Source of the DNA: Thermoanaerobacterales bacterium
Lineage (GTDB): Bacteria; Bacillota; Desulfotomaculia; Desulfotomaculales; JASEER01
Assembly: GCA_030019475.1 (NCBI GenBank)
Contig: JASEER010000008.1
Span: 1-64,000 of the forward strand
Reading direction: 5' to 3'
DNA: 64,000 nt
Part shown: positions 1 through 7,258 of the stretch, piece after piece
Numbering within the stretch: the first letter of the stretch is position 1
How the letters are laid out: each line of letters starts with the position of its first letter
Made by a program: the position numbers and the translations under genes
Notes under the pieces: generated by a model
What the model was told of the DNA's origin: nothing
Database searches by the model: none
The model's input: the letters and a program-made list of their open reading frames with translations, nothing else

Positions 1-156
1 CACGCCGTCGAGCAGTATGTCAGAACACAGAGACGCAAAAGACTGGCGGAGGAATGCCGCCGGCTGGCCGATGTCGAAGACCTGACCGCTCTGGCGGAAG
101 CGGACCTGGCCGAGCATGCGGAAAGAATGGCCCGGGCCGAGGAGGGTGAGTTCTAA
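1..156 (+). CDS. Antitoxin of a MazEF/PemIK-type pair, 3' end only
   Basis: Frame 1 is open from the window edge to a TAA at 154-156 and encodes 51 residues rich in Arg, Ala and Glu (ending ARAEEGEF). The stop overlaps the ATG of the next gene in a TAATG junction, typical of translationally coupled antitoxin-toxin pairs. The following protein is a PemK/MazF toxin, so this is inferred to be the charged C-terminal toxin-binding tail of the antitoxin. The DNA-binding N-terminus lies outside the window, so its class (AbrB-like or ribbon-helix-helix) cannot be told. Confidence 0.6.
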   Translation, partial: HAVEQYVRTQRRKRLAEECRRLADVEDLTALAEADLAEHAERMARAEEGEF

Positions 157-494
157 TGCCGGGCAACGTGCCGCGCCCGGGAGACATCTACCAGGTCAGC
201 CTCGAAGGCACCGGTCGAGTCCTCAGAGGCCCTCACTATGCGGTGTTTGTCTCCGACGAACCCTTCAATTATCTCTCCACAGTGGTTACGGTTCCTCTCT
301 CTTCGGGCCCCAGGCCCGCTTCCTTCCGCCCGGAAATGCCTCTGCACGGAAAGACAACTCGTGCCCTGCCCGACCAGATACGCGCTATTGTTAAGCACCG
401 GTTGAAGGATTTCCAGGGAAATGTGGCAGATACCTCTTTTTTTCTGGCCCTCAGGATTGCCCTGGGCGAACTGTTTTCTCTGCAGAAACCGTGA
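156..494 (+). CDS. PemK/MazF-family toxin (mRNA endoribonuclease)
   Basis: 112 residues, the usual MazF length. The N-terminus PRPGDIYQVSL matches the family's RGDI[YW] strand, followed by the RGPHYAVFVSDEPFN segment (family: R-P-x-VV-x-x) and a VVTVPLSS strand. In the family these form an SH3-like barrel that cuts single-stranded mRNA at short motifs. ALPDQIRAIVKHRLKDF matches the D-Q-[IV]-R-x-[IV]-D/K-x-x-R-L segment. It is translationally coupled to the upstream antitoxin. The cleavage motif cannot be predicted. Confidence 0.85.
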   Translation: MPGNVPRPGDIYQVSLEGTGRVLRGPHYAVFVSDEPFNYLSTVVTVPLSSGPRPASFRPEMPLHGKTTRALPDQIRAIVKHRLKDFQGNVADTSFFLALRIALGELFSLQKP

Positions 495-570
495 GGGTTG
501 AAGGCCGATTAACCTGCTCCGGCCGGGGCCCGGACGCGCGACGGCGTAAAACCACCGTTTGAATTAAGTT

Positions 571-599
571 TTGCAGGGGAATTGGGTACGGTACATAAT
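571..599 (+). promoter_or_regulatory. Candidate sigma-A promoter of the diguanylate cyclase gene
   Basis: TTGCAG (571-576) and CATAAT (594-599) are separated by 17 bp. Transcription would begin near 606, giving a leader of about 85 nt that includes the repeat and stem region at 602-671. No competing pair of hexamers was seen nearby. Confidence 0.45.
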
Positions 600-601
600 A
601 A

Positions 602-671
602 TTAGGTACTAGTTTAGGTACTAACGCCTCCGGCGGGGTAGCGGCGCCGCCGGACTTCGTCGTATGCTACC
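602..671 (+). promoter_or_regulatory. Structured leader or operator upstream of the GGDEF gene
   Basis: Two exact copies of TTAGGTACTA lie at 602-611 and 614-623, a 12-bp phase. They are followed by a perfect 7-bp GC stem, CCGGCGG (630-636) with CCGCCGG (647-653). The loop begins with GGTAGC (637-642), which is complementary to GCTACC at 666-671 downstream of the stem, so a pseudoknot or an alternative hairpin is possible. It does not match the GEMM-I c-di-GMP aptamer consensus, which needs GGGCAAACC and GCAAAG. Confidence 0.4.
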
Positions 672-692
672 GGTTCCTTTGAAAAATTCGCA

Positions 693-1949
693 TTGACTTC
701 ATCAAGTCTCTTTTTCATGACGGAATGGCAGGGTTTTTTAGTGAGGAGAAAGATAATTTCTAAACTTATCGGCGACAACGCCGTGTTTTCCCTTCAACAC
801 CGGATATTTAACGTGATCGCCCTAATGGGGATCATCATGTCTTTTTCAGCCTGTCTGGTAAATTACGCTCTTAAGCTGGGAACATTAACGGTAATCGTGC
901 CCTTTGGATGCGGCATTATGGCGCTAGGGCTGTACCTGATGTCTATTATTGGCAGGAAGTATACCGTCCCGGCAGTGGTAACCGTTATCATATTAAGCTT
1001 TGTCTTTTTCCCAGCGATGTGGATTATTAACGGCGGGACTTATGGTAGTATTCCTTACTACATGCTCTTAAATGCCGGCATAACCGTGGTCTTGCTTGCA
1101 GGTTTGAAGAGAATGCTGATCCTGGCCTTTTACTTTGTGGCCGTAGGTGCCCTTATTGCCGCAGAGTATCGGATTCCGGGCCTTGTAACGAGCTATGACT
1201 CCGAACTGATCAGGTACTTGGATTCATCTTTCGGGTATGTCGTTTGTTTGGTTTCCACGGCGGCACTGTTCGCCGTTCTTGTCGATAGTTATGCAAAAGA
1301 ACGCCAAAGGGCGGAGGAATATCTGGCTGTGCTTGAGAGACAGAATGAAGAAATAGAGGCTAAGAATAGGATGTTGGAGGCAAGTAACGCGGAGCTGAAA
1401 GAAGCAAAGGAAAAGGCAGAAGACCTGAACAGGCTGCTACACAAAGAAAAAGAAAAACTCCAGAAGTTATCGATCACCGATGATTTGACTGGCGTTTACA
1501 ACAGAATGTATATTACCGCCCGTCTCAGGGAGGAAGTCGAGGCATCGCGCAAGAGACAAAGGAAGCTTGTAGTGGCCCTGATTGACATAGACAACTTCAA
1601 GCGCGTTAATGATACGCACGGACATCTATTTGGAGACTGCGTGCTGAAAAGGGTTGGCGAAACCATTGCCGCCGGCTTGCGGCAAACCGATATAGTAGGA
1701 CGTTACGGGGGCGAGGAGTTTTTGCTCGTGTTGCCCGACACCGGCCTGGAAAATGGGTACGCGGTTGTGGAACGCATCCGCAGGAAGATATTGGACTTGA
1801 AGTGGGAGAATGACCTGAAAGTGACGATTAGCGGCGGTATCACTGAGCTGGACGGCGCCCAGGTGACCGACTTGCTGACGCAGGCCGACAGACTGTTATA
1901 CCAGGCAAAAGACAGAGGCAGGAACCGGATAGAAAAAGAGCCTGCTTGA
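693..1949 (+). CDS. Membrane-anchored diguanylate cyclase (GGDEF protein)
   Basis: About 418 residues if read from TTG 693. Roughly the first 200 residues carry five or six hydrophobic segments, followed by a Glu/Lys-rich coiled coil (about 205-255) and a C-terminal GGDEF domain. The active-site signature is GGEEF, compatible with activity, and RQTD lies five residues upstream, the c-di-GMP product-inhibition I-site. It should make c-di-GMP from two GTP at the inner membrane. The start is unclear: TTG 693 and ATG 717 lack a good ribosome site, while AGGAG near 743 could serve a non-ATG start close to 755. The N-terminal sensor is not a family I recognise. Confidence 0.88.
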   Translation: MTSSSLFFMTEWQGFLVRRKIISKLIGDNAVFSLQHRIFNVIALMGIIMSFSACLVNYALKLGTLTVIVPFGCGIMALGLYLMSIIGRKYTVPAVVTVIILSFVFFPAMWIINGGTYGSIPYYMLLNAGITVVLLAGLKRMLILAFYFVAVGALIAAEYRIPGLVTSYDSELIRYLDSSFGYVVCLVSTAALFAVLVDSYAKERQRAEEYLAVLERQNEEIEAKNRMLEASNAELKEAKEKAEDLNRLLHKEKEKLQKLSITDDLTGVYNRMYITARLREEVEASRKRQRKLVVALIDIDNFKRVNDTHGHLFGDCVLKRVGETIAAGLRQTDIVGRYGGEEFLLVLPDTGLENGYAVVERIRRKILDLKWENDLKVTISGGITELDGAQVTDLLTQADRLLYQAKDRGRNRIEKEPA

Positions 1950-2041
1950 CGGGATGCATGACACGCGTCATGTGTACCGACGTGGACAGCGATTGACGGA
2001 TTGTAGAGGCCCGGGGACAGGGGGTTCGGCGTCGGTCTCCT

Positions 2042-2761
2042 TCATGGTCGGTTTCGTCCGAAAACCTGCACGGACCTCGCCTTCGCCCGGCCGTAGCGGG
2101 CGAGGAACGCGGGGTCCGCTTCTTTCAACAGATCGGCGGGCGTAGTGTCCCCGGGATCGGCGCCGTCGTAGCGGTCGAGGTCAAACAGGCTTCGGACTAG
2201 CTCCAGCGAGGCCCCGTCCTCGTCGGGGACGTCGCAATGGAAATAGAGGTCATTCAGGTGGGCGCCGTAGTCCGTTGCCAGAGCCAGGTGGAGGCGGGCC
2301 GACTGCTGCTCCAGGTAGGCCCGGACCGTGGTGGTGGTTGCCTCCCGGTCCAGACCGGGACAGTCACGGACGGTGCGGCGTGTAAGGCCCCAGTGCGTGA
2401 ACCGCATGTCGCCATCGTCCCACGCGCCCACGTAGAGGCCCAGGGGGTAGAGCCGGCACGATGTGGGGCGGGCGTCGTAGACGCCGCAGAGCGTCCCGTC
2501 CAGGAAAGGGCAGGGGCCCTTCAGCAGGGGCTCGAGGTACACGCGGATGCGCCGGCCGTAGTCGGGGATGAGGGCGAGGACCGCGAACTCGGCGAGGAAC
2601 GAACCGGTACCGATCCCCAGCCTGCGGGCGAGGGTCCAGACGTCGTACGGCGTCAGCAGCAGCTTAACCTCCCGGCAGCAGCGGCCGCACAGCCGGCAGG
2701 AGAACCCGATCGGGTCGCCGGGTCGCATCACGGTTTCATTCCGGGAGGACACAGCGGGCAC
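2042..2761 (-). CDS. YkgJ-family Cys-cluster protein (putative Zn/Fe-chelating domain)
   Basis: 239 residues from GTG 2761, chosen because GGGAGG lies 8 nt upstream; the upstream in-frame GTG overlaps that site. The N-terminus has CRLCGRCCREV, the CxxCxxCC signature of the family, followed by PCPFLDGTLCGVYDARPTSCRLYP, so about eight conserved Cys may bind a metal ion or cluster. The function of the family is not firmly established; some members are linked to metal handling or protein modification. A second member is at 44541-45245. It is convergent with the upstream diguanylate cyclase gene. Confidence 0.8.
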   Translation of the reverse strand: MPAVSSRNETVMRPGDPIGFSCRLCGRCCREVKLLLTPYDVWTLARRLGIGTGSFLAEFAVLALIPDYGRRIRVYLEPLLKGPCPFLDGTLCGVYDARPTSCRLYPLGLYVGAWDDGDMRFTHWGLTRRTVRDCPGLDREATTTTVRAYLEQQSARLHLALATDYGAHLNDLYFHCDVPDEDGASLELVRSLFDLDRYDGADPGDTTPADLLKEADPAFLARYGRAKARSVQVFGRNRP

Positions 2762-2895
2762 GGCGGCCACCTCCCTTATTATCCACTCTACCCGAAGCGC
2801 TTCGTGTTGACCAGGATGTTGTGCGGCGCCTTTCGCGCGGGCTATACTGGAGGCACGAAGATGCAGTTTTGGCCAATCGGGGGGTCGGCCGACAG

Positions 2896-2967
2896 ATGCC
2901 CCACAGCGCCGAGGACGCGCCGCCGTCCCTGCGGGAAAAGGCGGCGGCCGAAGGAGTGGAACTGTAA
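2896..2967 (+). pseudogene. Remnant of an MNT-type nucleotidyltransferase C-terminus
   Basis: The short reading frame ending at TAA 2967 encodes AEDAPPSLREKAAAEGVEL. It closely resembles the C-terminus of the intact nucleotidyltransferase just downstream (AEDARPELREKAKRDGISL, ending at 3427). Nothing upstream in the same frame continues the similarity, so it looks like the decayed tail of a second copy. A chance ORF is possible, but the match in sequence, position and stop makes that less likely. Confidence 0.45.
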
Positions 2968-2979
2968 TGATAGGCAGTA

Positions 2980-3012
2980 AACCCCCTGCGGTCGAAGCGC
3001 TGTAGGGGGGTT
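2980..3012. terminator. Hairpin after the MNT remnant
   Basis: AACCCCCT (2980-2987) can pair with AGGGGGGTT (3004-3012) with one bulged G. The following sequence, TTATTGTCT, is only weakly U-rich, so terminator activity is uncertain. Confidence 0.4.
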
Positions 3013-3061
3013 ATTGTCTGATGGCGGCGAGAATTGGTAACATGGGAGTAGGTGATCAGCT

Positions 3062-3427
3062 GTGGAAAAGGAGTTCGAGGAGGAACTGCGACGGGCGTGG
3101 GCCGAACGGGCCGCAGCCGCAAGGCAGGCCCGCGAGCAACGCCGTGAAGCGGCGTGGCAGAAGGCCCGGGCAATGGCGCAATTCCTCAGGAAGGAATATG
3201 GCGTCGGACAGACCTATCTCTACGGCTCCCTGGCCTGGGGTCCGCGGTTCGGCGAGCGGTCCGATATCGACCTGCTGGTTGAGGGCTTCCCTCCCGCCGC
3301 CGGTTACTGGCGCATGCTGGTAGAACTCGAGCAAATAGCCTCACCTTTTGAGGCGAATGTTGCGCTGGCCGAGGATGCACGGCCTGAACTCCGCGAAAAG
3401 GCAAAAAGGGATGGCATATCACTTTGA
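3062..3427 (+). CDS. MNT-domain nucleotidyltransferase, MntA-type antitoxin
   Basis: 121 residues from GTG 3062. The minimal nucleotidyltransferase signature YGSLAWG...ERSDIDLL (about residues 59-78: GS-x-x-x-G-x(n)-S-D-I-D-L) is intact, with the metal-binding Asp pair in SDID. In the MntA/HepT (type VII) systems this enzyme AMPylates the HEPN partner and silences it. The N-terminus is a long charged helix. The stop overlaps the TTG of the HEPN gene (TTGA), so the two are translationally coupled. Confidence 0.82.
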   Translation: MEKEFEEELRRAWAERAAAARQAREQRREAAWQKARAMAQFLRKEYGVGQTYLYGSLAWGPRFGERSDIDLLVEGFPPAAGYWRMLVELEQIASPFEANVALAEDARPELREKAKRDGISL

Positions 3428-3942
3428 CCCGCAAGCAGTTTGCCGTCATTGCCTCCCGTCTCCGCCAGGAACTGAGAAACACCAGGCTTTTGCTCGACGA
3501 ACTGGCCCGGCAGGGACTGCTACCGGGAACGCGACGGAGCTTAGTGACATTGGACCCGAGGGATTCCTTTAGGCTACGCGCCATCGGTTCCATCCTGCAC
3601 GACTTTTACGTCGCGGCGGAGAATATCTTTGAAACCGTGGCCCGCAACCTGGATGACCTTTCACCCACGGGACCGGAATGGCACCGGGAGCTGCTGAGGC
3701 AAATGACCCTCTCCGTCCCCGGAATCAGACCGGCTTTACTGACTACCGAAACGGCGGACAGACTCGATGAATTCCGCGCTTTTCGGCAAGTGTTCCGGAA
3801 CGTCTACGGTTTCAATCTCTCCTCTCAACGGCTACAGGAACTCCTGAGGGCGCTTCCGGATACGGTATCGCGCCTGGAGGAAGAGGTCAACGAGTTCATT
3901 GCCGACATGCAGGAGATCCTTCCGGAGGAGCCTCTCCGTTAA
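3424..3942 (+). CDS. HepT-like HEPN protein, putative RNase toxin of an MNT/HEPN pair
   Basis: 172 mostly helical residues, longer than the compact HepT of about 130-140. It starts at a TTG overlapping the stop of the nucleotidyltransferase gene. LDEFRAFRQVFRNVYGF matches the HEPN active-site helix of the long HepT-like family, but I see no His at the expected 4-6 residues after the Arg. It may use a variant motif or be inactive; the Tyr next to the RN dyad sits near where MntA AMPylates its HepT in the characterised system. Gene order supports a toxin-antitoxin role. Confidence 0.7.
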   Translation: MTRKQFAVIASRLRQELRNTRLLLDELARQGLLPGTRRSLVTLDPRDSFRLRAIGSILHDFYVAAENIFETVARNLDDLSPTGPEWHRELLRQMTLSVPGIRPALLTTETADRLDEFRAFRQVFRNVYGFNLSSQRLQELLRALPDTVSRLEEEVNEFIADMQEILPEEPLR

Positions 3943-3962
3943 AGCATCCAAGGCTGTCCCTT

Positions 3963-4217
3963 TCACTCGCCGACCGGCGACCAGCGGGGGCGCGGGTCCT
4001 CCGGGACGGCCAGGACGAGGCGGGTGTTAAGGAAGTACAGGACGACGCGCCCGGCGTCCAGGCGCTCGACGCGGACCGCCCGCACCGGGGGGGAGACCGC
4101 CAGCGCGCGGTTGAGTTCGCGGACGCAGACCTGGGTGCCCCAGATCAGGGCGGCGGCCATCAGCAGGACGGTTACGGCGGCCAGGAGAGGCCACCTGGCG
4201 GCCGGCGAGGTCGGCAT
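3963..4217 (-). CDS. Small single-pass membrane protein, function unknown
   Basis: 84 residues: a short N-terminus, one hydrophobic helix (about 10-30, PLLAAVTVLLMAAALIWG) and a 50-residue extracytoplasmic domain with short beta-like strands. ATG 4217 lies 6 nt after the stop of spoIIP, and a GGAGGG 10 nt upstream overlaps the spoIIP 3' end, so it is probably co-transcribed with spoIIP. I do not recognise a family; a sporulation-linked role is only suggested by the neighbour. Confidence 0.55.
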   Translation of the reverse strand: MPTSPAARWPLLAAVTVLLMAAALIWGTQVCVRELNRALAVSPPVRAVRVERLDAGRVVLYFLNTRLVLAVPEDPRPRWSPVGE

Positions 4218-4223
4218 AAAGGC

Positions 4224-5252
4224 TCATCCCTCCACGGTTCCGGTTTTCTCCTCCCCTCCCCCTTCACCCCGCGGCCCTTCCGGAGTCGCCTCCGGGAATA
4301 GCAGCACGTCGGCCAGGATGTCGGCCAGGAGGCGCGCCGCGTAGAGGGCCTCGGCCCGGTGGTTGTTCACGCCCCCGATCTCGACCAGGATGGCCTGCGG
4401 GTGCAGGAACTGGTTGTACCGCCCGTCCTTGACCCGCACCCCCAGGCAGAGGCCGGGGTACTTCTTCGCGGCGGCGGCGGCCAGTTTCTCGGCGAAGGCC
4501 TTGTTCTCACGCCAGCCGGGGAACGGCTGGCGGGCGTCGGAGCCGACGATAAACAGGATCGTCGCCGCGTCCCGGCCGTTGATACGGACCACGCTGTGGT
4601 CCCGGTCCTTCTTGCTGTCCCGGTGGACATCGATCAAGACGTCGATCCCGGGATGGCCCTCCAGGAGTTCTTCGGCCGTCTTTTGCGACTTCAGGTAGGA
4701 CTTGGCGTAAGGGACGTCGTGCACCCGTTCCGAACGGACGATGTCGATTTCCCGTTCGGCCAGCGCCCGCTCAAGCTCGCGGGCGGCGTCGACCACCCCT
4801 CCCGGCCGGCCGTCAAAGCGTTCGACGCCGTCGTCCAGGGCGTAGGTCTCGCCGGTGTGGGTGCTGTAGATGGCCACCAGCGGACGGGCCCCGTCATCGT
4901 GGACGCCGGGGCCGGGCTTGGCCGGCGGGCCGGGGGTGAGGTGGACAACCGGCCGCCGGGCCAAAACACCCGGAAGCTGCGAGGCCAGGATCTCCTGGGC
5001 GTCGCCGAGGCTCACGCCCGCGGCGCGGCCCAGGGCTTCCCGGGCGAGCATCCCCGGAGAGGCCTCCTCGCCCTGCCATCCCCGTCCCGGCAGGGCCATG
5101 GCGATCAGGACCTCCGGGTGGCTTGTCCCCCACTCCCGCGCCGCTTTGCCTCCCGCCCGGGCCAGGCCCTTCGTCTCCGGGGCCGTAAGCCAGGTGGAGG
5201 TGACCAACAGGACGACCAGGAGCACCACCCGCAGCCAGCGCAAACGGAACAA
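4224..5252 (-). CDS. spoIIP: Stage II sporulation protein P (SpoIIP)
   Basis: 342 residues with an N-terminal signal/anchor helix and a C-terminal SpoIIP catalytic domain from about residue 120: VAIYSTHTGETYAL, then VDAARELERAL, DVLIDVHRDS, and ILFIVGSDARQPFPGW...N. SpoIIP is a dual amidase and endopeptidase that, with SpoIID and SpoIIM, thins septal peptidoglycan for engulfment of the forespore; the STHTGE and VHRD segments carry the metal-ligand His and acidic residues. The TTG start at 5252 sits in the 3' arm of a 13-bp hairpin (5248-5292). It is direct evidence for a spore former. Confidence 0.92.
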   Translation of the reverse strand: MFRLRWLRVVLLVVLLVTSTWLTAPETKGLARAGGKAAREWGTSHPEVLIAMALPGRGWQGEEASPGMLAREALGRAAGVSLGDAQEILASQLPGVLARRPVVHLTPGPPAKPGPGVHDDGARPLVAIYSTHTGETYALDDGVERFDGRPGGVVDAARELERALAEREIDIVRSERVHDVPYAKSYLKSQKTAEELLEGHPGIDVLIDVHRDSKKDRDHSVVRINGRDAATILFIVGSDARQPFPGWRENKAFAEKLAAAAAKKYPGLCLGVRVKDGRYNQFLHPQAILVEIGGVNNHRAEALYAARLLADILADVLLFPEATPEGPRGEGGGEEKTGTVEG

Positions 5253-5292
5253 CCCCCTCCAGAGACATAATTACGCCCGGGAGGGGGTTGTT
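5248..5292 (-). terminator. 13-bp perfect inverted repeat spanning the spoIIP start
   Basis: AACAACCCCCTCC (5248-5260) and GGAGGGGGTTGTT (5280-5292) are perfectly complementary with a 19-nt loop. On the minus strand this lies between the stop of the holin-like gene and the TTG of spoIIP, and its distal arm contains the spoIIP GGAGG site and start codon. It may terminate transcripts from upstream and hide the spoIIP ribosome site in read-through RNA. There is no clean U-tract. Confidence 0.5.
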
Positions 5293-5297
5293 ATGCT

Positions 5298-5657
5298 CTA
5301 GCGCAGCATTGTCGGGACAAAAGCATCGATAAGACCGATGACGAAGGCCGCAATCAGGGCCCCGATGATGCTGACCGACAGCAGGCCGGGGATAATAAAC
5401 TGCGCCAGGTAGATGACCACGGCGGCGACGATGAAGCCGACCAGGCCGCGGCTCTGCGGCGAGATCCGGTCGCCGAGCAGGGTCTCCGCCAGCCAGCCCA
5501 GGATAGCGATTACCGCCGCGGCAATCAGCGCGCCGACAAAGCCACCCTTGACCACGAAACCGGGCGAAACCCAACTTACGATCATGAGCACCAACGCGGA
5601 CACAACGAAACGGATGATCGCCCCGATCCAGGTTTGCCGAACATTGTTTTCCGCCAC
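5298..5657 (-). CDS. Phage_holin_4_2-type small membrane protein
   Basis: 119 residues from GTG 5657, chosen because AAAGGAGG lies upstream. It has four hydrophobic segments rich in Gly, Ala and Val (IGAIIRFVVSALVLMIVSW, GFVGALIAAAVIAILGWL, LVGFIVAAVVIYLAQ, SIIGALIAAFVIGLIDAF). This is the layout of the phage-holin family 4 superfamily, found widely in non-phage contexts in Firmicutes. There is no phage gene nearby, so a lytic role is not implied. It lies upstream of spoIIP on the same strand. Confidence 0.75.
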   Translation of the reverse strand: MAENNVRQTWIGAIIRFVVSALVLMIVSWVSPGFVVKGGFVGALIAAAVIAILGWLAETLLGDRISPQSRGLVGFIVAAVVIYLAQFIIPGLLSVSIIGALIAAFVIGLIDAFVPTMLR

Positions 5658-5737
5658 GGGAAACTCCACCTCCTTTCGTCGATACTCATCAGTAGGATTG
5701 ACGAAAAAAGGATAAACTATACCTCCGGAGGTTAGAC

Positions 5738-5767
5738 TTGCATTCCATACCCCGCGCGTGTTAGAAT
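5738..5767 (+). promoter_or_regulatory. Candidate promoter of rpsT
   Basis: TTGCAT (5738-5743) and TAGAAT (5762-5767) are separated by 18 bp. The predicted start of transcription is only about 15 nt before the rpsT codon 5790, leaving room for just the GGGAGGTG ribosome site. Confidence 0.45.
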
Positions 5768-5789
5768 CTCCACGTTGGGAGGTGAGACG

Positions 5790-6050
5790 GTGGCGAAGAA
5801 CCGGTCGGCATTGAAACGGGCTGAAATCATCCGCAAGCGCACCCTGCGCAACCGGGCCCTGCGGTCCACGCTGCGTACCGCGATCAAGAGGTTTGAGACG
5901 AGTCTCAGCGCGGGCGCCGAGGATGTCTCCGAAAAGCTGCGGAAGGCGCTTGTGACCATCGATAAAGCCGTGACCAAGGGCATCCTGCATAAGAATGCGG
6001 CGGCGCGCAAGAAGTCCCGCCTGATGAAAAAGTTTAACGCGGCTTCGTAA
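5790..6050 (+). CDS. rpsT: Ribosomal protein S20
   Basis: 86 residues from GTG 5790 behind GGGAGGTGA. The sequence AKNRSALKRAEIIRKRTLRN and the ending NAAARKKSRLMKKFNAAS are diagnostic of bS20, a three-helix 16S rRNA-binding protein of the small subunit. It is convergent with holA, the conserved rpsT/holA pairing of many Firmicutes, and followed by a GC hairpin. Confidence 0.97.
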   Translation: MAKNRSALKRAEIIRKRTLRNRALRSTLRTAIKRFETSLSAGAEDVSEKLRKALVTIDKAVTKGILHKNAAARKKSRLMKKFNAAS

Positions 6051-6088
6051 AAGAAGACCGCGTTCTGCTTTACCCAGTATTTGGCTAT

Positions 6089-6116
6089 GGCCGGCCCGGC
6101 GCCGGCTTTCTTATTT
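6089..6116. terminator. Terminator between rpsT and holA
   Basis: GCCGGC (6090-6095) and GCCGGC (6101-6106) form a hairpin with a CCGGC loop, followed on the plus strand by TTTCTTATTT. It ends rpsT and lies against the 3' end of holA. Confidence 0.6.
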
Positions 6117-7154
6117 CCCGCTGCAGATATGTAGAATGAGATCGGCCGCGGCCGGATAAAAGTCCCGCTGCCCGGTCTTGACCGCCAGGTCGATGTCCCG
6201 GATCCCCGCCAGGGCCTCGACCGCCCGGCGGGGAGGGATCGCCCTTCCCTGTTCCAGGGCGCGGCGGACGACAAAGGTCTTGAGCCCCAGTTCCCGGGCG
6301 ATGGCCGGCGCGGCCATACCCCGCCGTGCCAGATCCCCGGCGGCCAGGATGATCCGGAACTGGCGCGCCAGCATGCCCAGGATACGCAGGGGCTCATCCC
6401 CGGCCCGCAGAAGCGTCGCCAGGCCTTCCAGGGCCGGCCGGGCCCTTTTTTCTCCGATGGCGTCAATAACGGCGAAGACCGTCTCCTCGGCGGGCGGGAT
6501 CACAAGGGCCGCCACATCGTCCTCGACGATCCCCCGCCGGTCCCCGACGTAACAGAGAACCTTGTTGAGATCCTGCTCCAACCCGGCGAGCCCCCCCGTC
6601 GAAGAAACCACCAGCCGCCGCAACGCCGCCGGTTCGGCGGTCTTCCCCGCTTCCCGCACCCTCTTCGCCACCCAGCGCAGGCGGTCGGCCTCGCTCAGGG
6701 GAGTGAAGTCGATGGCCCGCCCCTTTTCGGTAATCAGGCGATAAAGCCGGCGCCGGCGGTCCACCGGACCGGAGTGGACCAGGACCAGGCAGGTGGCCGG
6801 AACGGGGTTCTCAAGGTAGAGTTCCAGGGCATGGACATCCCCCCGCCCGCCGCCTTTGCCGGTGCCTTTGCCGGGCTGCTCGCCCAGGCCGGGGGCGTGC
6901 CGGACGATCACCAGTCTCCTCGCCCCCAGGACGGGCGGCGTCTCGGCCGCCCGGACCACCGCCGGCGGTTCGGTCTCCTCCCCGTCCAGGACGTCACAAT
7001 CAAAGGCCGCGGCCGCCGGAGTCAGCAGGGACTCCTGCAGCATTTTGACCGCCCGGGCGTGCAGGAAGACCTCTTCGCCGTGGAAGAGATAGACGGGGGC
7101 AATGTCCCCCTCCCGCACGTTCTTGACCAACTCCAGGTAATACTGCATGGCCAT
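6111..7154 (-). CDS. holA: DNA polymerase III delta subunit
   Basis: 347 residues. APVYLFHGEEVFLHARAVKMLQ at the N-terminus matches the delta-subunit AAA+-like domain (family: Y-L-x-G-[ED]-[ED]-x-[YFL]). Typical segments follow: PPVLGARRLVIVRHAP, LVLVHSGPVDRRRRLYRLI, a domain II helix (GGLAGLEQDLNKVLCYVG) and the C-terminal LRILGMLARQFRIIL. Delta opens the beta clamp in the clamp loader. The N-terminal ATG pair follows only a weak ribosome site. Convergent with rpsT. Confidence 0.92.
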   Translation of the reverse strand: MAMQYYLELVKNVREGDIAPVYLFHGEEVFLHARAVKMLQESLLTPAAAAFDCDVLDGEETEPPAVVRAAETPPVLGARRLVIVRHAPGLGEQPGKGTGKGGGRGDVHALELYLENPVPATCLVLVHSGPVDRRRRLYRLITEKGRAIDFTPLSEADRLRWVAKRVREAGKTAEPAALRRLVVSSTGGLAGLEQDLNKVLCYVGDRRGIVEDDVAALVIPPAEETVFAVIDAIGEKRARPALEGLATLLRAGDEPLRILGMLARQFRIILAAGDLARRGMAAPAIARELGLKTFVVRRALEQGRAIPPRRAVEALAGIRDIDLAVKTGQRDFYPAAADLILHICSGK

Positions 7155-7202
7155 AGCTTACCATGCGCCGGCGGCCGCTGTCAGCGCCGGCGGACAGCAA
7201 AA

Positions 7203-7230
7203 GCCCGGCTTTTCCACCGGAAAGCCGGGC
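7203..7230 (-). terminator. Intrinsic terminator of the osmoprotectant operon
   Basis: GCCCGGCTTT (7203-7212) pairs perfectly with AAAGCCGGGC (7221-7230) over an 8-nt loop. Read on the minus strand the stem is followed by TTTTG, a standard intrinsic terminator 3' of the substrate-binding gene. Confidence 0.8.
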
Positions 7231-7258
7231 CTCTGTATCGGCGGGCGGGACGCTCTCT

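Noticed and set aside
606-692. GEMM-I c-di-GMP riboswitch upstream of the diguanylate cyclase
   Set aside because: The CCTCCGGC and GGTAGC stretches look similar at first, but the GGGCAAACC and GCAAAG cores are missing; reported only as an unassigned structured leader.
1957-1972. CATGAC/GTCATG inverted repeat after the first diguanylate cyclase
   Set aside because: Six-base arms without a U-tract are too short to call a terminator or operator.
5298-5657. Prophage holin
   Set aside because: Only the membrane family matches; no lysin, tail or integrase genes are near, and such proteins are common outside phages.
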